Assembly (NCBI GenBank): GCA_964386435.1
Contig: CAYLSV010000001.1
Coordinates: 1-64,000, forward strand
DNA: 64,000 nt
Origin: CAYLSV01 sp964386435
Lineage (GTDB): Bacteria > Planctomycetota > Phycisphaerae > Tepidisphaerales > Tepidisphaeraceae
Direction: 5' to 3'
Shown here: positions 51,134-59,443 of the stretch, piece after piece
Numbering within the stretch: position 1 is the first letter of the stretch
Layout: every line of letters begins with the position of its first letter
The notes under the pieces: model-generated
What the model was told of the DNA's origin: nothing
Database searches by the model: none
The model's input: only the letters and a program-made list of their open reading frames with translations
Translations under genes and position numbers: made by a program

Positions 51134-51796
51134 CTACCTCCGCGCGCGGACCTTGTTGACGATCAAGTCCGTCACCTCATCGAGCGTGAGGCTCGTCGTG
51201 TCGATCACCTCCGCCCCCTCGGCCGGCTTCAGGGGGGCGACCTCGCGATTGCGGTCGCGGTGATCGCGCTCTTCCATGTCGCGGCGGATGGCGTCGACGT
51301 CGACCACCTCGCCGCGGGCGCGGAGTTGATCGGCCCGACGTTGCGCCCGCTCGGCGGGGTCGGCGTCGAGGAAGAATTTCAGCTCGGCCGAGGGGAAGAC
51401 GACGCTGCCTTGGTCGCGGCCTTCGGTCACGAGCTGCGGGTGCTCGCGGCCGATACGCTGCTGCTCGGCGACGAGTTTTTCGCGCACCGCCGCGACGGCC
51501 GCAACAAAGCTGGCGGCCCGCGTCGGCTCGGCACCGCGCAGGCGGCCGGTCACGTCCTCGCCGTTGAGCATCAGCGCCGGCGGCTGCTGCTGCCAGTCGA
51601 AGTCCAGCCGGCACAGCCCCGCCACCCACGCCAACTCGCGGGCGTCGTCCAGATCACACTCCCGCCGCAACGCCTCGAGGCCGATGGCGCGGTACATCGC
51701 CCCGGTGTCGAGAAAGTCATAGCCGACAGCCTCCGCCACCCGGCGGGCCACGGTGCTCTTGCCAGTGCCGGCGGGGCCATCGAGCGTCACAATCAT
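51134..51796 (-). CDS. cmk: Cytidylate kinase
   Basis: The 220-residue product starts M-I-V-T-L-D-G-P-A-G-T-G-K-S-T with the P-loop at 7-15, then F-L-D-T-G-A-M-Y-R-A, and T-E-G-R-D-Q-G-S-V-V-F-P with the substrate-binding Arg-Asp. F-F-L-D-A-D-P-A-E-R-A-Q-R-R and D-x-x-x-R-D are also present. It phosphorylates CMP and dCMP. ATG 51796 fits the family; upstream in-frame codons translate a heptamer repeat. The cmk-plsC order is also seen in other bacteria. Confidence 0.95.
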   Translation of the reverse strand: MIVTLDGPAGTGKSTVARRVAEAVGYDFLDTGAMYRAIGLEALRRECDLDDARELAWVAGLCRLDFDWQQQPPALMLNGEDVTGRLRGAEPTRAASFVAAVAAVREKLVAEQQRIGREHPQLVTEGRDQGSVVFPSAELKFFLDADPAERAQRRADQLRARGEVVDVDAIRRDMEERDHRDRNREVAPLKPAEGAEVIDTTSLTLDEVTDLIVNKVRARR

Positions 51797-51808
51797 CGTT
51801 GATCTCGA

Positions 51809-51872
51809 ATTGCTGATTGCTGAACTGCCGGAAGTTGCCGAGTGCTTGTTCGAAAGACCAGCAATCAGCAAT
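51809..51872. repeat. Hairpin of tandem ATTGCTG heptamers upstream of cmk
   Basis: ATTGCTGATTGCTG (51809-51822) pairs perfectly with CAGCAATCAGCAAT (51859-51872). Each arm is two copies of a 7-mer. It lies between the ThuA-like gene stop and cmk, 12 bp from the cmk start. Confidence 0.7.
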
Positions 51873-51881
51873 CACACATCG

Positions 51882-52541
51882 TCATTTCCGCGCCGCCCAT
51901 TGGAAGCCGCGCCGCATGAGCTCCAGGGCCGGCTCATTGTCGAACACGTTGGCGACGTGGCCCAGCGCGTTGTAGAAGACGCGGCCTTTGCCGTACATCT
52001 TGGTCCAGACCTGCGGCATGTCGACCGGGTCGTTCGTCGTGTGCGGGCCGTCGACGCCGGGCGTGGGGAAACGCGTGGTCGCCAGCACCTTCACGGCCGG
52101 GTCGACGTGCATGTAGTACTGCTCGCTCTCGACCTCGAAGTCTCCCAGCCCGCGGGTGATCTCGTGGTCGGCGTCCTTGATGTTGACGGTGTACTTCACC
52201 CCGTCGTTGCCCGGATGGGCGACCCATTGGCCGCCGGTCATGAACTGCCATTGCTCGCTCTGGCGGAAGCTGTCGCACATCCCGCCGTGGCAGCCGCCAA
52301 GCCCCACGCCGCCCTCGACGGCCCCCAGCACCGGCTCGAGCTGCTCCTTCTCGATCGTCCCCATCGTCCAAACCGGCACGATCAGGTTGAGCTTCGTCAG
52401 GTCGTGCTGCTTGAACGCGTCGAGCGAATCGCTGACCGTGGTGTCGAAGCCGGCGGCCTGCAACTCGCGGTCGAAGATGGTGGCGACCTGCTTGGGTTCG
52501 TGGCCTTCCCAGCCGCCGTGGACGATGAGTGCGCTTGGCAT
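51882..52541 (-). CDS. ThuA-like protein
   Basis: The 219-residue product has a glutamine-amidotransferase-like ThuA fold: H-G-G-W-E-G-H near the start, G-V-G-L-G-G-C-H-G-G-M-C-D in the middle, and the end block W-T-K-M-Y-G-K-G-R-V-F-Y-N-A-L-G-H. ThuA proteins are linked to trehalose or sugar breakdown; this one has no clear pathway partner. It has no signal peptide, in contrast to many planctomycete ThuA proteins. ATG 52541 was chosen because the fold begins directly after it. Confidence 0.87.
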   Translation of the reverse strand: MPSALIVHGGWEGHEPKQVATIFDRELQAAGFDTTVSDSLDAFKQHDLTKLNLIVPVWTMGTIEKEQLEPVLGAVEGGVGLGGCHGGMCDSFRQSEQWQFMTGGQWVAHPGNDGVKYTVNIKDADHEITRGLGDFEVESEQYYMHVDPAVKVLATTRFPTPGVDGPHTTNDPVDMPQVWTKMYGKGRVFYNALGHVANVFDNEPALELMRRGFQWAARK

Positions 52542-52576
52542 GCCACCAGTGTAGCGGCCGGTTGATGGTCCGCGAT

Positions 52577-52610
52577 CCGGACCCCCGACGCTTACGCGGC
52601 GAAGGTCCGG
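52577..52610. repeat. GC hairpin repeat (family B), degenerate copy
   Basis: CCGGACC-CCCGACGC-TTAC-GCGGCG-AAGGTCCGG forms an imperfect stem. It lies between the ThuA-like gene and the GT4 gene, as other family B copies lie at gene ends. Confidence 0.55.
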
Positions 52611-52615
52611 GACAC

Positions 52616-53830
52616 TCATCTGACCGACTTGCCCAGCAGATGTTCGTAACCGGCTTTGGCTTGTTCGGCGGCGAGGTGCCAGCGGAAGATGGTTTCGACG
52701 CGGGCTCGGGCGGCGGCGGCCATTGCGGTGCGGCGGGCTTCGTCGGTGAGCAGGTCGGCGACGGCGGCGTGGAGGGCCGGGGCGTTGCCGGGCGGGACCA
52801 GGATGCCGCAGTCGGGGGTGACTTCGTAGCCGATGCCGCCGACGGTGGTGGAGACGACGGCGGTGCGGCCGGCCATGGCTTCGAGGACGACCAACGGCAG
52901 CGTGTCGCCGCGGGTCGGGTAGACGAAAAGGTCGGCCCGGTGGTAGAGCGCCCGCAGCTCGGCGTCGCTCACGCCGCCGGTGAAAGTGACACGCTTTTGC
53001 GTGGCTTCGTTAAGCCCGGCGGCATTCATCAGCGTCGCCGGTTGGTTCTTGTCCTTCAATCGCCCGGCGACAACGGCTTGCCAGTTTCCCGGCAGATTCT
53101 TCAAACTCTCGAGGAACGTGTCGACGCCCTTGTAGCCGTGGAGGCTGCCCATGTAGAAGAGCATTGGCGTGTCGGCGTCGATGCCGAACGTCGTTGCGGC
53201 GTCGGCGGCTTCGCTTGGCGTGGGGTCGGCGAGATAATACTCGTTGACGCCATTGGTCACGATGCGGATGCAATCGCGGTCAACGCCCATGCTTTGGAGC
53301 AGCTCGACGTCGAAGTCGCTGAGCGCGAAGAAGCCGGCGGCGCCGGCGACGATTCGCTTGAACGGCGTGTCGACGAGCTTGTCGGTCAGCCACGCCATCA
53401 CGCCGGTGTAGCCGCGCATCTCGGCATAGCGGCTTTGCTCGAAAAAGCCGTGCGTGCTGATGAGGTAAGGCACGTGCGTGTCCTCGCACGCCCGCGCCAC
53501 GGCGGCGGCGGCGCGCGGCGGGAAGACGTTGTGAAGGTGGACCAGGTCGTACTTGCCGCCGCGGATCATCGCCGGCAGCTTCGAGCCGTAGAGCGGCACG
53601 CTAAGGGCGTTGGGGGCAAAGCGTTCGAGCGGGCCCAGCGGGTGGGTGCTGCGCAGGCGGTGGGTCAGCAGCGGGCCGTTCTGATAGGTTTGGTCGCAGT
53701 CCCACATTTTGGCCATCTCGATGTCGCACAGCCGGGCGGTGGCGAGCGAAAGCTCGCGGCCGGCGTTGGTCGCGCCGCACACTTTGCGGCGGGGGTGGGC
53801 GATAATGGCCGCGAGAATCTTCGCCGGCAT
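52616..53830 (-). CDS. GT4 family glycosyltransferase
   Basis: The 404-residue product has an N-terminal acceptor-side domain (H-L-H-N-V-F-P-P, S-T-H-G-F-F) and the C-terminal GT-B donor domain: F-Y-M-G-S-L-H-G-Y-K-G-V-D-T, then F-V-Y-P-T-R-G-D-T-L-P-L-V-V-L-E-A-M-A (the E-x7-E region) and G-I-L-V-P-P. It is a retaining transferase, probably adding a sugar to the cluster's lipid-linked glycan. It overlaps the epimerase by one base at its start, so the two are coupled. Confidence 0.9.
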   Translation of the reverse strand: MPAKILAAIIAHPRRKVCGATNAGRELSLATARLCDIEMAKMWDCDQTYQNGPLLTHRLRSTHPLGPLERFAPNALSVPLYGSKLPAMIRGGKYDLVHLHNVFPPRAAAAVARACEDTHVPYLISTHGFFEQSRYAEMRGYTGVMAWLTDKLVDTPFKRIVAGAAGFFALSDFDVELLQSMGVDRDCIRIVTNGVNEYYLADPTPSEAADAATTFGIDADTPMLFYMGSLHGYKGVDTFLESLKNLPGNWQAVVAGRLKDKNQPATLMNAAGLNEATQKRVTFTGGVSDAELRALYHRADLFVYPTRGDTLPLVVLEAMAGRTAVVSTTVGGIGYEVTPDCGILVPPGNAPALHAAVADLLTDEARRTAMAAAARARVETIFRWHLAAEQAKAGYEHLLGKSVR

Positions 53831-54774
53831 CAGCTTTTCTCCAGCAGCGACGCCGGGATGTCCGGCTCGGCCCACAGTCGGCGCAGTGCGTCTTCCAACG
53901 ACAGTTTCGGCAAAAACCCGTAGGTTTGACTCATCCGCATGTTGTCGGCGGCGAGGAACGGCCGGTCGCTTTGGCGGACGCGGCTTGCGTCGGTTTCGAT
54001 CGTGAACTCGCGGCCGACGACGCGGCCGAGCACTTCGACGACCTCGTACACGCTCCACGCCGAGCCGGTGCCAAGGTTGACGATGTCGGTGCCGACCTGC
54101 TTCGGTGAGAGGGCCGCGGCCGCGAAGCCGCCGGCGACATCGGTGACGTCGATGTAGTCGCGCTTCGGGTGGCAGTTGCCCAGGCGCAGCCTCGACTCGC
54201 CCCGCAGCGCTTGGGCGAGGATGGCGGGCAGGATGTGCGGGTTGGTCTCGCCGGGGCCGATGACGTTGAACAGGCGGACGATGGTCGCGGCCAAGTCGCG
54301 TTTGCCGGCCCAGTACCTGGTGTACTGCTCGGTTTGCCACTTGGTCAGGCCGTAGATGTCCATTGGCCGGACGGGGCTGGACTCTTCATGGTGCGGCGTG
54401 TCCTCGGGTGCGTAAACGGCCGCCGTGCTGGCGACGACGACGCGGGTGCCGGGCGGCGTGGCGCTCAGCAGGCTGCTGGTGCCCTCGACGTTGATGCCGA
54501 TCGCCAGGCTCGGGTCGGCCTCGCAGTCGGGAATGAAGTGGATGGCCGCCAAATGGACCACGGTATCGGGCCGGACCTTGGCCATGATCCGCTCGACGGC
54601 GGCGGTGTCGCGGATGTCGGCCTCGCGAAAGTCAATGCGCTGCAGCTCGTCCGGCTCGAACCGCACCGCCCCGCTGCGCAGGTTGTCGATAACGATCACG
54701 TCGTGCCCGACCATCAACTGGCGGCAGAGCGTGCGGCCGACGTAGCCGTTGCCTCCTGTGACGAGAATGCGCAT
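53830..54774 (-). CDS. NAD-dependent nucleotide-sugar epimerase/dehydratase
   Basis: The 314-residue product starts M-R-I-L-V-T-G-G-N-G-Y-V-G with the Rossmann G-x-x-G-x-x-G at 7-13. The catalytic Y-x-x-x-K is Y-G-L-T-K with an upstream Ser (A-S-T-A-A-V-Y). This is the extended short-chain dehydrogenase pattern of UDP-glucose 4-epimerase-like enzymes. The exact sugar cannot be told. ATG 54774 was chosen over a TTG three codons earlier. It supplies an activated sugar for the cluster. Confidence 0.9.
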   Translation of the reverse strand: MRILVTGGNGYVGRTLCRQLMVGHDVIVIDNLRSGAVRFEPDELQRIDFREADIRDTAAVERIMAKVRPDTVVHLAAIHFIPDCEADPSLAIGINVEGTSSLLSATPPGTRVVVASTAAVYAPEDTPHHEESSPVRPMDIYGLTKWQTEQYTRYWAGKRDLAATIVRLFNVIGPGETNPHILPAILAQALRGESRLRLGNCHPKRDYIDVTDVAGGFAAAALSPKQVGTDIVNLGTGSAWSVYEVVEVLGRVVGREFTIETDASRVRQSDRPFLAADNMRMSQTYGFLPKLSLEDALRRLWAEPDIPASLLEKS

Positions 54775-54784
54775 GGTGCTCAAC

Positions 54785-55576
54785 TCAGCGTAAAATGCCG
54801 TCGGCGGGGCTGGTCCATTTGCGCAGCGCCCAGCCAGGGTTGCGGCCGTTGAACCACAGCTTCATCGCCATCTTTGCCGCCTTGCGGCCCAGCGGCGAGC
54901 CGGGGGCGACGCCCTCGGTGATGCGGACGTTTTCCTCCATCGACCGGTCGCGGTAGACGGCGCTGTTGTTCGCCCCGGTCCGCCGGAAACAGGCGACGTA
55001 ATCGCCCAGCCGCGTGTACGGCTTTTTGCGAAGTGCCCGGCTGAAGATGTCGTAATCGCCGCTGTCTTTGTACTCGATGTTGAAGCCTTCGAGCTCGTTG
55101 TAGAAGTCACGGTGGATGTAGGTCGCCATGTGCATGATCGGGTTCCACCCGAGCGAGGCGTGCATGGCGGGCGTCATCCACGACGGCGGCGCGGCGAGGC
55201 CGCCGAGGTCCTTGCCCTCACCGTCGATCCAGCGGATGCCGCCGACGACCCACGGGCTGTTGCCTTTCTGGTACGCCTTGACGACTTTCGCCAGCGCCCC
55301 CGGCAGCAGCACGTCGTCGGCCCCGAGGAAGCCGAGCAACTCGCCGGTGGAGTCGAACGAGCCCTTGTTGATGGCGTCAAAGATGCCTTTGTCCTTGCCG
55401 ACGCGGACGTCGCAGCCGTGCTCGCGGGCAAGCTCGATGGTGCCGTCCTCGCTGCCGGCGTCGACGACAACGTGCTCGACCTCGACCGTGTCGCAGGCTT
55501 GGCTGGCGATGGAATCGATGCACGCCTGGAAATGCTCGATGGCGTTCCAGGTCGGCGTCACAACGGTCACTTTCAC
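54785..55576 (-). CDS. GT2 family glycosyltransferase
   Basis: The 263-residue product begins V-K-V-T-V-V-T-P-T-W-N with the nucleotide-binding start of GT-A folds, then V-V-V-D-A-G-S-E-D-G-T and L-G-A-D-D (the DxD-like metal site). It resembles WcaA-like transferases. GTG 55576 has AAGGAG seven bases upstream, and longer frames lack such a site. It probably extends the repeat unit of the exopolysaccharide. Confidence 0.9.
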   Translation of the reverse strand: MKVTVVTPTWNAIEHFQACIDSIASQACDTVEVEHVVVDAGSEDGTIELAREHGCDVRVGKDKGIFDAINKGSFDSTGELLGFLGADDVLLPGALAKVVKAYQKGNSPWVVGGIRWIDGEGKDLGGLAAPPSWMTPAMHASLGWNPIMHMATYIHRDFYNELEGFNIEYKDSGDYDIFSRALRKKPYTRLGDYVACFRRTGANNSAVYRDRSMEENVRITEGVAPGSPLGRKAAKMAMKLWFNGRNPGWALRKWTSPADGILR

Positions 55577-55680
55577 GGGCAAGCTCCTTCGGAACGGGCA
55601 ACGGCGCGGCTCGCCCACAACGTGCACGCTCGACCCGGCCGCGTCAAGTCGATTCATCGACACATCGCGGCACCGACTTG

Positions 55681-56898
55681 TCACCGTCCCGGCGGCAGGA
55701 TGCGGATCGGAAGCGTGCTTTCGCTCACCGTGTCGGCCAGGTCATCGGTGAGCGTCATCTTCAGCGTGTAGCTGCCCGGCGGGAGGTCTTCGGGCAAGAT
55801 CAGCGGTCGGGAGAGGAAAAAGTCGTCCCGGCGGTTGCGGGCGACGTCGACGACCTCGTTCTCCTCGGTCGCCCACACTTGCAGACCGCTCTCGCGGAAC
55901 AGCGCGAGCTTCTCGGTCAACCGGGTCTCCCACTGCCCTTCGGCGTCGGGGCGGCTGGTGAAGTTTTCGACCTCGACGTACAGCATCGCGTGCGCCCGCT
56001 GCCCCGGTGGCAAGCGGCCCGGCACCTCGGCGGCCATCGGCGTGAAGCTGCCGAAGCCTTCGATGCGGCTGGCGAGTTGCATCGACGCCAGCTCCAGCCC
56101 CCCGCCGCGGGCGAGACGTTGGCCGGCATCAATAATCGGCTGGGCCTTCTCCCGCGGGCCGGCGGTGCCGGGGCGGGCGAGGACGGTGCGGAGGTTGACC
56201 AGGCCGTCGACCGTTGCGGCGATGAGTTCGCGGTCCTCGGCGGGAAGCTCGGCGAAGTCGGTCATCTGCGGCGACGCCTCGCCGCGAAGCCAGCGCAGCA
56301 CTTGCTGCTCCAAGTGGGCCTCGACATCGCGCGGGTCGCTTTGAAGTTTCTCGCTGATCTGGCGGTCGATGTCGGTCAGTGACACGGCGGTCACGGCGAC
56401 CGGCGGCAGCGTGGCCGAGGCGGCGGCGTTCGTGGCGGTGTTGTCGTCCTCGTCAGGAATCGGCGGCAGCGGGTCAGGGGCAACCGGCTGCTGCGTCACG
56501 TTGCCCGGCTCGTCGGGAAACGTCGCGGCGGCGGGCGCTTCAATAAGTGGCTCGTCCTCCAGCGCCGGCACCGGCCCCGGCGTGGCCCACTCCACGCCGG
56601 GGTCGACGGGTGTGGCGTCCACCGGATCGACGCGGGCGGCAAAGGCGGCAACCTCCGCGGCCAGATCGTCGGCCGGCGTCGGCAACGCGGCCGGCTCGTC
56701 GGCGAACTGCGGCAGCGTTTCGGTGGTTTCGCCGACCCGTGCCTGCGCCGCCCGCGGCTCGGTGCGGGTGAGGGCTTGTTGCCGCTCCCGGTCGCGCTCC
56801 TGCACGTACCGCTCCAGCGACGAGCCACACCCCACCGCTCCAAGGGCAACGGCGGCGGCGAGCATCAGGGCGGCGTGGCGGGAAATCGGTTGCGGCAT
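55681..56898 (-). CDS. Lipoprotein of unknown function in the exopolysaccharide cluster
   Basis: The 405-residue product has a signal peptide ending L-G-A-V-G-C (lipobox, Cys near 24), so it should be lipid-anchored. A Pro/Glu/Ala-rich disordered stretch (about 60-170) follows, with a helical middle and a C-terminal beta domain with S-Y-T-L-K-M-T-L-T-D-D near the end. I recognise no family. It lies between a GT2 and the Wzy-like gene on the same strand, so a periplasmic part in polysaccharide export is plausible but not shown. Confidence 0.75.
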   Translation of the reverse strand: MPQPISRHAALMLAAAVALGAVGCGSSLERYVQERDRERQQALTRTEPRAAQARVGETTETLPQFADEPAALPTPADDLAAEVAAFAARVDPVDATPVDPGVEWATPGPVPALEDEPLIEAPAAATFPDEPGNVTQQPVAPDPLPPIPDEDDNTATNAAASATLPPVAVTAVSLTDIDRQISEKLQSDPRDVEAHLEQQVLRWLRGEASPQMTDFAELPAEDRELIAATVDGLVNLRTVLARPGTAGPREKAQPIIDAGQRLARGGGLELASMQLASRIEGFGSFTPMAAEVPGRLPPGQRAHAMLYVEVENFTSRPDAEGQWETRLTEKLALFRESGLQVWATEENEVVDVARNRRDDFFLSRPLILPEDLPPGSYTLKMTLTDDLADTVSESTLPIRILPPGR

Positions 56899-56987
56899 GG
56901 GAGCATCCTCGGCGGACAGTTGAGGATGTTATCGGACCCACAGGCCGCTGCGCTTGAATGTCTCCTCGGGTTCTCACGACTTGACTC

Positions 56988-58391
56988 TCAAGTCTTGGGC
57001 GAATCGGCCGGGTGATCGTTCGGGATCATGCCGATGAGCAGCTCCGGCCGGGTTTGCGAGAGTTGCGCGGCGGCGAGGCCGGTGCCGTAAATGCTCCAGA
57101 ACCAGATGCCGCCCATCGGCCCTTCGAGGAAGACGTCGAACGTCGTGTTCAGCAGGAACACGCCCCACGCAATCCCCATCCACAACAGCAGCCGGGCCCA
57201 CTCCTGCGAGCCGGGCAAATGCGAGCGGACGTGGCAGCGGTAGAACGCCGCGAAGACGATCGCGAACCACGCCAGGTTGGCCAGCACCCACGTCCCGAAC
57301 CCCGGCACGCCGCTGCGGGCCAGGAACGTCAGGTGGCCGTTGTGCGGGCTGCGCAGCGGCGTTTCGTCGAACTCCACCTGGTACCCGTCGGCGTCGGCCA
57401 GGCTCACGCCGTAGCCCTTGCCGGTCATGAAGTAGTCGCCGTGGAAGGTGTAGTCGATGATGTCGGCCCACCAGTTTTTCCGCCACTCTTTGGTGCCGCT
57501 CATCTCCTCGTGGCCGGCGTCGCCGTACAGGCTCTGCACGCTCTGGATGATGTTTTTTGCCGAAAACTCCCGCTTCTCGCCCGGCGGCGACCACGCCAAG
57601 CCGGTGATGAGCAGCACGATGAACCCGATCGTCAGCCACGCCAGCAGCCCCCACAGCAGCGGGTGCTTGGGCCGGTAGAAAAACATCGGCACCAGCGCCG
57701 CGGCGAAGCAGACCAACGCCGCCCGGCTCGACTGCATGAGCACGCCGTTGACCGGCAGCGTCAGCAGCACCAGCCACCCCGGCAGCGCCCCGAGCAGCAC
57801 GATGTAGCCCGTGACCATCGCCAGATGCACGCCCACGTCGCCGCCCTTGGCCATCACGATCGGCACCTCCGCCCACGGCAGCATGGGCATGCCGCCGCCG
57901 AGGTGGTCGACCGAGTACATCTTCACCGCCGCCATCGTGAACGGCGTGATGACGAGGAACAGAATCGCGTACACCTTCATCCACCGCAGCAGCTGCCGCA
58001 TGCGGTTCGGGTCGTCGAGAAACACGGCCACCAGCACGAACGCGAACACCGAGTAGCCCCAGATGACCGCGTCCCGCAGGGCCATGAACTGGTGCTCGCC
58101 GAAGTACGGCAGCGTGCAGAACGCCCCCCACGCCACCAGCGGCAGCAGCGGCCAGCACAGCCGCAACGCCCCGCCCAGGCTCGTTCGGCGGCAGTGCAAG
58201 GCGGCGAAGAGCCCGAGCAGCACGCACACTTCGCCGATGAAAATCGGCTTCACGCCCAGGTAGGCGAAGCTGCGGTTGAATGTCGCGTAGCCGACGAGCG
58301 TGATGCCCAGCAGCAGCAGGAACCACGTCTTGCTGCGGCCCGACCAGTCGATGCCGGCGGCGGCGGGTGGGTTGAGCGTCAGCGTGGTCAT
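56988..58391 (-). CDS. O-antigen ligase/polymerase-like membrane protein (Wzy-type)
   Basis: The 467-residue product has about 11 hydrophobic segments and a long loop (about 270-345, with G-K-G-Y-G-V-S and S-P-H-N-G-H-L-T-F). The last is the H-N-x-[YHF]-L motif of the O-antigen ligase/Wzy superfamily. It likely joins repeat units of the polysaccharide at the outer face of the inner membrane. It follows the GT2 gene by eight bases. Confidence 0.87.
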   Translation of the reverse strand: MTTLTLNPPAAAGIDWSGRSKTWFLLLLGITLVGYATFNRSFAYLGVKPIFIGEVCVLLGLFAALHCRRTSLGGALRLCWPLLPLVAWGAFCTLPYFGEHQFMALRDAVIWGYSVFAFVLVAVFLDDPNRMRQLLRWMKVYAILFLVITPFTMAAVKMYSVDHLGGGMPMLPWAEVPIVMAKGGDVGVHLAMVTGYIVLLGALPGWLVLLTLPVNGVLMQSSRAALVCFAAALVPMFFYRPKHPLLWGLLAWLTIGFIVLLITGLAWSPPGEKREFSAKNIIQSVQSLYGDAGHEEMSGTKEWRKNWWADIIDYTFHGDYFMTGKGYGVSLADADGYQVEFDETPLRSPHNGHLTFLARSGVPGFGTWVLANLAWFAIVFAAFYRCHVRSHLPGSQEWARLLLWMGIAWGVFLLNTTFDVFLEGPMGGIWFWSIYGTGLAAAQLSQTRPELLIGMIPNDHPADSPKT

Positions 58392-58399
58392 GACGAACT

Positions 58400-59443
58400 T
58401 CAGGAGGCAACCGCCGCGGGCTCATCCGCCGTCGGCGAGGTTGGCGAGGCGGGAATGCGTTGAATCCGCGCCTCGCCGGACGCTTTTGGGTCGGGCGGGC
58501 TCAGCTTCTGCGGATCGGCGAGCTTCACGAGCAACCCGCCCTCGCCCGCGGTGCCGGCGTCAGGTTTGCCGCGGCCGTCGATGCCGAAGTAGTTGCTCGG
58601 CCCCGGCACCAGCAGCTTGTACCACCGATGATACGCCCCGGCCAACGCCGCAACATGGCCCAGGCAACGCAGCCGATCCAGCGGCGAGAGGCGGTGGCGG
58701 CGGATGATCTTCAGGTACGTTTGCACCGCCCGCAACCGGTACGGCATGCGCAAGTTGTGGCCGCTGTGGTGCCGCTTCTCGCTGCCGGTCTGGGCCCCGC
58801 TCATCTCGGCGTGGACGCGGCGGAGGAACAGCGGCCGCTCCACCCGGCGGAACGGCCCCAGCAGCGACATCTCGGCGAGCAACGTCTTGTCGCCGCCGCG
58901 GAACGCCGCGTGCAGCAGCGTCTGGTCGAGCGCGCTCTTTCGCATCAACCCGTAAATTTCGTAGCAGAACAAATCGCGCATCGCGCTGCCGAACCGCTTG
59001 CTAACGGACCAATGGTTCCAGTCGTAAAACGGGTTGGGCGAACGGCTCAGCAGACCGCCGCGGCAGTCGATCACGTCGGTTTGCGAGTGGGCCAGCACCA
59101 CCGCCGGCTCGGCGTCGAGCACCGCCACCGTCGCTGACAGGTAGCCCGGCCGCAGCGCGTCGTCGGCCGCTTGCCACTTGAAGTAGCGGCCGCGGGCGAG
59201 CTCGACGCACTTGTTGAAGTTCGGAATCGCCCCGAGGTTCGTCGGGTTCGTTACGACCCGCACGCGCGAGTCTTCCGCGGCCAGCTCCGCCAGAATCTGC
59301 GGCGTGTCGTCGGTGGAGGCGTTGTCGCAGGCGACGACCTCGAGGTCGCGGTAGTCCTGAGCCAGCACCCCCCGCACGGCCTCGGCGACGTAGCGCTGCC
59401 CGTTGTAAACGGGGACCCCGATGGTGACTGTCGGTGGGTTCAT
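58400..59443 (-). CDS. GT2 family glycosyltransferase
   Basis: The 347-residue product begins with P-T-V-T-I-G-V-P-V-Y-N-G, then E-V-V-A-C-D-N-A-S-T-D-D-T, and W-Q-A-A-D-D (DxD site), a typical GT2 catalytic domain of about 220 residues. The C-terminal 100 residues are basic and then Pro/Ser-rich. Its start overlaps the end of the flippase gene in ATGA. It probably adds a sugar of the repeat unit. Confidence 0.9.
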   Translation of the reverse strand: MNPPTVTIGVPVYNGQRYVAEAVRGVLAQDYRDLEVVACDNASTDDTPQILAELAAEDSRVRVVTNPTNLGAIPNFNKCVELARGRYFKWQAADDALRPGYLSATVAVLDAEPAVVLAHSQTDVIDCRGGLLSRSPNPFYDWNHWSVSKRFGSAMRDLFCYEIYGLMRKSALDQTLLHAAFRGGDKTLLAEMSLLGPFRRVERPLFLRRVHAEMSGAQTGSEKRHHSGHNLRMPYRLRAVQTYLKIIRRHRLSPLDRLRCLGHVAALAGAYHRWYKLLVPGPSNYFGIDGRGKPDAGTAGEGGLLVKLADPQKLSPPDPKASGEARIQRIPASPTSPTADEPAAVAS

